Assembly (NCBI GenBank): GCA_934661755.1
Contig: CAKUJM010000010.1
Span: 1-64,000, forward strand
Length of the DNA: 64,000 nt
DNA from: an uncultured Lentisphaeria bacterium
GTDB taxonomy: Bacteria > Verrucomicrobiota > Lentisphaeria > Oligosphaerales > Oligosphaeraceae
Direction of reading: 5' to 3'
Under the pieces are notes generated by a model that saw only the letters and a list, made by a program, of their open reading frames with translations, had not been told where the DNA came from and ran no database searches. A program made the translations under genes and the position numbers. The stretch's first letter is position 1. Every line of letters begins with the position of its first letter. Below are positions 60,222 through 64,000 of this stretch, one piece after another.

Positions 60222-62435
60222 TCAATGGCCGCCACCGGCATCATGGGCTTTTTCGCGGTCCGCCGGATAGCTCCCGTAGCCATACCCATACCCATTGCCA
60301 TACCCATACCCATTGCCGTACTTGCAGCCGTAGCCTTTCCTGGGCATCTCGACGTTGTTGCCCAGGAAGCCGGCGGGAAGGAGATTGACCTGCCGAAGCC
60401 GTTCGCAGAGGCTCTGCGCCAGCGGCCGCGTCATCCGGCTCAAGTTGACGACCACGACAAATGGGATGCCGTGCCCGGCAACCATCAGTGCATCCGAGAC
60501 CATCAGCAAAGGCGAGGTGTCGATCAGGATCTGGTCGTATCTGGCCGATGCCTCGTCAAGCATCTTCGTCAGCGACGGCTGTGAGAGCAGCTCCCCGGGA
60601 TTGGGCGGTATCGGCCCCACGGCGGCCAGGTCGAAGCCGTATTTGTCCAAGTGGCACACGACCTCTTCGAGACGGCAGTCACCGACCAGCACATTGCTCA
60701 CTCCGCGTTTTCGGCACTGCTCCGGCAGTTCGTCATGGAGCATCCGGCTGACGCCGGCCTTTCTGAGGTCCATGTCAATGAGCAGCACCCGCTTGCCCTC
60801 GCGTGCGAAGGACCGCGCCAGGAAGCATGATATCGTGGTCTTGCCCGCATTTTCCAGTCCGGAGGTGATCGCGATGACCTTGTTGTTGCGGGTGGCCAGC
60901 GACAGATTGAGCGAGGTGCGGATATTGCGGAACACTTCGTCGACCACGTTCTCGCCCTTGCCGATGCTTTCCCGCAGCTCGTCCGCAGTGAAATGCGGGA
61001 TGTTGCCGAACACCGGCATCTGCGCGCCGAAGAGCGCGGCGACATTGCGCACGTCGTCGATGCGGTTGTTCAGTCCCGCCAGCAGGTAGGAGGTCCCGCC
61101 GGCCAGCGCCAGGCCGGCCGCCAGCGCCATCGCCAGGATCTGCAGCGGGACCGGGAAGTACGGCGATCTTGCCGGTACGGCGGCGCTGACCACGAATACC
61201 GCATAGTCGTCAAGCTTGTTGACGGCCTCGTTGATCTGGATCTCGTTCATTCTGGCGGTGAGCATCTCGACCGATTTGCCCAATGAATCGACCGCGGCCT
61301 CGCGTCGCTTGTAGTCGCCGCGGAGCCGATCCAGCGCCGCGATGCGCTCATTGAGCGTCGCCAGCTGCTTCTCGAGCAGATCCTTGCTCTTGAGGATCCG
61401 CTCCCGCCGCATCTGGAGGCCCTTGATGCAGATCTCGACTTCATGGCGGCTGGCCGCCTTGATCATCTCGGTGACCTTCCGGTGCACCTGGACGCTCTGG
61501 TTGGCCTCGCCGTAGCGTGCCATCAGCTCCGGAAGCTTCATTTCATGCTGCAGGAGCATCGTCTGCAGGCTGAAGAGGTTGTTGACGCCAATCGGCTGCG
61601 ACCCGCCATGCCGGTCGCCGTTGGAGACGCTGTCGCCGCTGAGAAGATAGGGGAGGATGACAGCGGCCAGGTCCTTGTTGGCGTTGATCTCGTTTAGCGA
61701 CAGCTGCAGCTCCGCGGCCTGGTTCTCCGTCTCCTGGATGCGGTCCTGGAGCGCCTGGGTCTGCTTCTGGAGCTGCTGGTAGTTGAGCTCCAGGTCGGAA
61801 ATGCCGTTTTCGCGCTTGTAGTCCAGAAGCGACTGGACTGCCTTGTCGTAGCTCTTTCCGACGTCGTTGAGCTGGTCGCGCAACAGCTCGCTGCCGCTGC
61901 TGGAAATCCGGCTGCGGCGACTGCGCAGCGACTCGATATAGGTGTTGGCGATGGCGTTGGCGACCCGGGCGGCAAGCTCGCGGTCGGAGGAGCCGACCGA
62001 CACATCCACCAGGCTGGTGTCACGCACCTGCGCGATTTTCGGCTTGGAAAGCAGAAGCAGCTGGTCCTCGTCCAGCCCCAGGCTGCGGTATGCCTGGGCG
62101 AGCATCTCGTCCCCGCCCATCAGCTGGATCTGGGTGTTCATGAAGACCGCCGCCGCACCCATGCCGCCGCCCATGCCGGGGTCGTCGATGCCGTTGATGT
62201 TCACCACCCTGGTTTCGTTGCGGCTCACATGCAGACGGCAGCTGGAGCTGTAGCGCGGGGTCGCAGTCAGGAGAAACACCACCGCGCCGAGCAGGGCGAC
62301 AAGCGCGCCGCACAGATACAGCCACCAGAACGGCCTTACATATCCCCAGTAGACCTTGAGCAGGGTGTCCAATATCCCCGGCTCCTCCTGGAGCGGCGCC
62401 GCACTTGCGGCAGAGACAGTCTGGTTGTCGTTCAT
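60222..62435 (-). CDS. Wzc-like polysaccharide copolymerase with tyrosine autokinase
   Basis: A 737-residue inner-membrane protein controlling polymer length and export. There is an N-terminal helix (LYLCGALVALLGAVVFLL), a Wzz-type periplasmic domain with coiled coil (about residues 150-420), and a second helix near 440. The cytoplasmic BY-kinase has Walker A SGLENAGKTTIS, Walker A' VLLIDMDLRKAG and Walker B QILIDTSPLL. The C-terminus is a Tyr cluster (YGNGYGYGNGYGYGYGSY) for autophosphorylation, encoded by an 18-bp tandem repeat. It starts 87 bp after the Wza-like gene. Confidence 0.94.
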   Translation of the reverse strand: MNDNQTVSAASAAPLQEEPGILDTLLKVYWGYVRPFWWLYLCGALVALLGAVVFLLTATPRYSSSCRLHVSRNETRVVNINGIDDPGMGGGMGAAAVFMNTQIQLMGGDEMLAQAYRSLGLDEDQLLLLSKPKIAQVRDTSLVDVSVGSSDRELAARVANAIANTYIESLRSRRSRISSSGSELLRDQLNDVGKSYDKAVQSLLDYKRENGISDLELNYQQLQKQTQALQDRIQETENQAAELQLSLNEINANKDLAAVILPYLLSGDSVSNGDRHGGSQPIGVNNLFSLQTMLLQHEMKLPELMARYGEANQSVQVHRKVTEMIKAASRHEVEICIKGLQMRRERILKSKDLLEKQLATLNERIAALDRLRGDYKRREAAVDSLGKSVEMLTARMNEIQINEAVNKLDDYAVFVVSAAVPARSPYFPVPLQILAMALAAGLALAGGTSYLLAGLNNRIDDVRNVAALFGAQMPVFGNIPHFTADELRESIGKGENVVDEVFRNIRTSLNLSLATRNNKVIAITSGLENAGKTTISCFLARSFAREGKRVLLIDMDLRKAGVSRMLHDELPEQCRKRGVSNVLVGDCRLEEVVCHLDKYGFDLAAVGPIPPNPGELLSQPSLTKMLDEASARYDQILIDTSPLLMVSDALMVAGHGIPFVVVVNLSRMTRPLAQSLCERLRQVNLLPAGFLGNNVEMPRKGYGCKYGNGYGYGNGYGYGYGSYPADREKAHDAGGGH
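60281..60316 (-). repeat. 18-bp tandem repeat in the tyrosine tail
   Basis: Two perfect copies of CATACCCATACCCATTGC (60281-60298 and 60299-60316) encode the repeated GNGYGY units. Copy-number change would add or remove tyrosines without a frameshift. Confidence 0.85.
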
Positions 62436-62522
62436 GGCATCATATCAATTTGCGTTTCTTTCGCGCCGCCGCGGTACACGATCCTGCCGGGGATTTTCGT
62501 GATGCCGTGGCACTTCCCCGGA

Positions 62523-63647
62523 TCACCAGAAGCTTTCGGGGACATAGATGATGTCGCCGTATTCCAGCTTGACGTCGCCGCTGATTTCGCCCTTGCGGTA
62601 GAGGCGGGACAGGTCGACCTTCAGGCGCTGCTTGCCGCGGATGACCGAAATGTCGCTGCGGGACGCCGTCGGCATCAGGCCGCCCGCCAGGGCGATCGCC
62701 TGGCTGACGGTGATTTCCAGATTCGGCGGCAGGACCAGCCCCTGCGGCTGCTTGACAAAGCCCATGACGTAGATCTGGTCCGCCTGGCCGACGAAGACGT
62801 TGTCCCCGGGCATCACCAATACGTCGTTCTCATAGGTCCCCAGCGAGACGCTCTTGAGCGAGACCGGGATGGTCATCCTTTCGCCTTTTTCGTCCTGGCG
62901 GATGATCATGATCCTGCCGACATCGGCGCCGGTGACGCATCCGCCGGCGCGGATGAGCAGCTCCGAGCAATGCGGCGGGCGCTTGGTGTCAATCGAGTAG
63001 GCGCCGGGGGTGTGGATGGCTCCGGAGACATTCACCGGCGCCGCCCGGGGCGCCAGCAGCGTGTCGTCGGGCTGCATCACCAGCGCGGACTGGCCGCCCC
63101 CCGTGCCGCCATAGAGTTCGGAGACATCGATGGCGATGCGCTCGACGGAGCTGCCGTCAGGCGACCGGCGAAGCACCGCCACCCGCGCCAGGTCCACCAG
63201 GTCGGTGAAGCCGCCGGCGACGCTGATTGCCTGCAATGCGGTCATCGGGCTGTATATCGGCAGGTCCAGCGATACGCTTCCGCCCTTGAATTCGCCCAGC
63301 AGGTAGATGGTGCGCGGCGTCCATTCGGCGACCGAGACATCCACATGGGGATTGGCGATCTGGGCGGACAGCAGCCGCTGGAGGTCTTCGCCGACTTCAC
63401 GCGGGGTGCGCCCGGCGGCCTGGACGGCGCCGCAGAACGGGAAGGTGAACTTCCCGTCATCCTCGACGGGGATGGTACGGTCAAACTCCTGGCCGCGGAA
63501 CACCTTGATCGCCAGCTGGTCGCCGGGGCGCAGCACCGATCCGCGCCACTCGCCGGGCTGCCCGTCGTCCGCCGCCGCGGCGATGCCCCCCCCCGCCAGA
63601 AGCAGCGCCAGGGCCATGGCCGGGACTATCCTCAGAATCTGCTGCAT
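62523..63647 (-). CDS. Wza-like polysaccharide export protein with SLBB domains
   Basis: A 374-residue outer-membrane/periplasmic export component. The signal peptide is IVPAMALALLLAGGGIAAAA; no lipobox Cys is present, unlike E. coli Wza. Poly_export domain: VLRPGDQLAIKVFRGQEF through NPHVDVSVAEWTPRTIYLLG. SLBB units follow, with ALQAISVAGGFTDLVDLARV and the repeated VFVGQADQIYVMGFVKQP type segments. Start 63647 (MQQILRIV) is chosen because the signal begins there. A run of nine C (63586-63594) encodes the Gly triplet of the signal peptide. Confidence 0.92.
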   Translation of the reverse strand: MQQILRIVPAMALALLLAGGGIAAAADDGQPGEWRGSVLRPGDQLAIKVFRGQEFDRTIPVEDDGKFTFPFCGAVQAAGRTPREVGEDLQRLLSAQIANPHVDVSVAEWTPRTIYLLGEFKGGSVSLDLPIYSPMTALQAISVAGGFTDLVDLARVAVLRRSPDGSSVERIAIDVSELYGGTGGGQSALVMQPDDTLLAPRAAPVNVSGAIHTPGAYSIDTKRPPHCSELLIRAGGCVTGADVGRIMIIRQDEKGERMTIPVSLKSVSLGTYENDVLVMPGDNVFVGQADQIYVMGFVKQPQGLVLPPNLEITVSQAIALAGGLMPTASRSDISVIRGKQRLKVDLSRLYRKGEISGDVKLEYGDIIYVPESFW

Positions 63648-63664
63648 TTGCGTCTGCGATGCCG

Positions 63665-64000
63665 CTAGTAGTCGAATTTCAAGCCGATCCGCCATTCATT
63701 CTCCACATAGTTCCTGGAGCTGCGGCGCTTATAGCATGCGTCCGAGAAAGTCCATCCCGCATAGTAGGTCATGCCATGGCCGCCCCGGTAGCGCAACTGC
63801 AGGTCGCTTTCATAGCGGTCATAGTCGTCACGGCAGATTTTTTCATCCTTGCGGCTGAAGCCCAGCTTGTGGACCAGGGTCAGGCGGGCGGTGGCCTCCC
63901 AGGTCGTGGTCGCGGCCAGCTCGTACACGACCCGGGGGCCGCGGGCGCCGACGCTGCTGGAGTCGTCGATGTCACGGCTGAGGGCCAGCCCGAATGACAG
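63665..64000 (-). CDS. Outer-membrane beta-barrel protein (C-terminal part, cut by window edge)
   Basis: 112 codons, including the stop, of a longer protein continue off the right edge. The visible part consists of alternating amphipathic strands (LTLVHKLGFSRKDEKI, SDLQLRYRGGHGMTYYAGWT). It ends NEWRIGLKFDY, whose terminal aromatic residue is typical of outer-membrane barrels recognised by BamA. It is the first visible gene of the minus-strand export operon, 17 bp before the Wza-like gene, and probably takes part in glycan secretion or anchoring. Confidence 0.75.
   Translation of the reverse strand: MSFGLALSRDIDDSSSVGARGPRVVYELAATTTWEATARLTLVHKLGFSRKDEKICRDDYDRYESDLQLRYRGGHGMTYYAGWTFSDACYKRRSSRNYVENEWRIGLKFDY

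Overview
The window looks like a chromosomal segment of a Gram-negative bacterium of the PVC group, most likely Lentisphaerota or a close relative. The main clues are a DUF1559-type pseudopilin with its prepilin peptidase, several carbohydrate-active enzymes spread over small operons, outer-membrane export machinery (TolC, a Wza-like protein, a C-terminal beta-barrel), and generally high GC with long antisense shadow frames. The phylum call is inference from gene content; no rRNA or tRNA gene is visible.

Layout. (1) 1-428: non-coding DNA rich in direct repeats and small palindromes. (2) 429-9499: carbohydrate region. A clan GH-D enzyme with a frameshift, prepilin peptidase and an FGGY sugar kinase lie on the minus strand. 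A secreted clan GH-A hydrolase, a GH130-type phosphorylase and a pseudopilin lie on the plus strand. (3) 9548-14158: a HAD phosphatase, then the conserved block rpmH-rnpA-yidD-yidC-jag plus a small lipoprotein. (4) 14285-20502: a large secreted beta-propeller/cadherin-like protein, a second GH36 enzyme and an EamA transporter. (5) 20870-27911: a TetR regulator followed by a TolC-adaptor-RND pump and a small transporter-associated protein. (6) 28277-56075: a surface-glycan locus. It opens with a specialised NusG paralogue and a WecA-like initiating transferase and continues with flippase, polymerase, many glycosyltransferases and decorating enzymes (five acyltransferase-3 genes, pyruvyltransferase, PIG-L deacetylase, GNAT, ATP-grasp). 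It ends with a nucleotidyltransferase/GHMP-kinase fusion and rfbBCD. (7) 56120-64000, minus strand: a convergent export operon with an outer-membrane beta-barrel (cut by the window edge), Wza-like exporter, Wzc-like tyrosine kinase, O-antigen-ligase-like protein and PHP phosphatase.

The glycan block from about 31 kb to 49.7 kb is clearly more AT-rich than its surroundings. It is bracketed by two same-orientation copies (28889-29007 and 50002-50120) of a ~119-bp imperfect palindrome that occurs four times in the window. That element is the most interesting unexplained structure here. One copy cuts off a glycosyltransferase remnant, so it is probably mobile or recombinogenic. Other signals worth a second look are a 13-bp perfect inverted repeat enclosing the start codon of the ATP-grasp gene, G/C homopolymer tracts of 7-9 bases at positions where slippage would switch surface genes, and a HldE-like two-domain enzyme with swapped domain order.

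Together the genes describe an organism that harvests galactoside- and mannoside-type sugars and builds a heavily decorated surface polysaccharide. Assembly probably follows a Wzx/Wzy/Wzc/Wza route controlled by a NusG-like factor and tyrosine phosphorylation.
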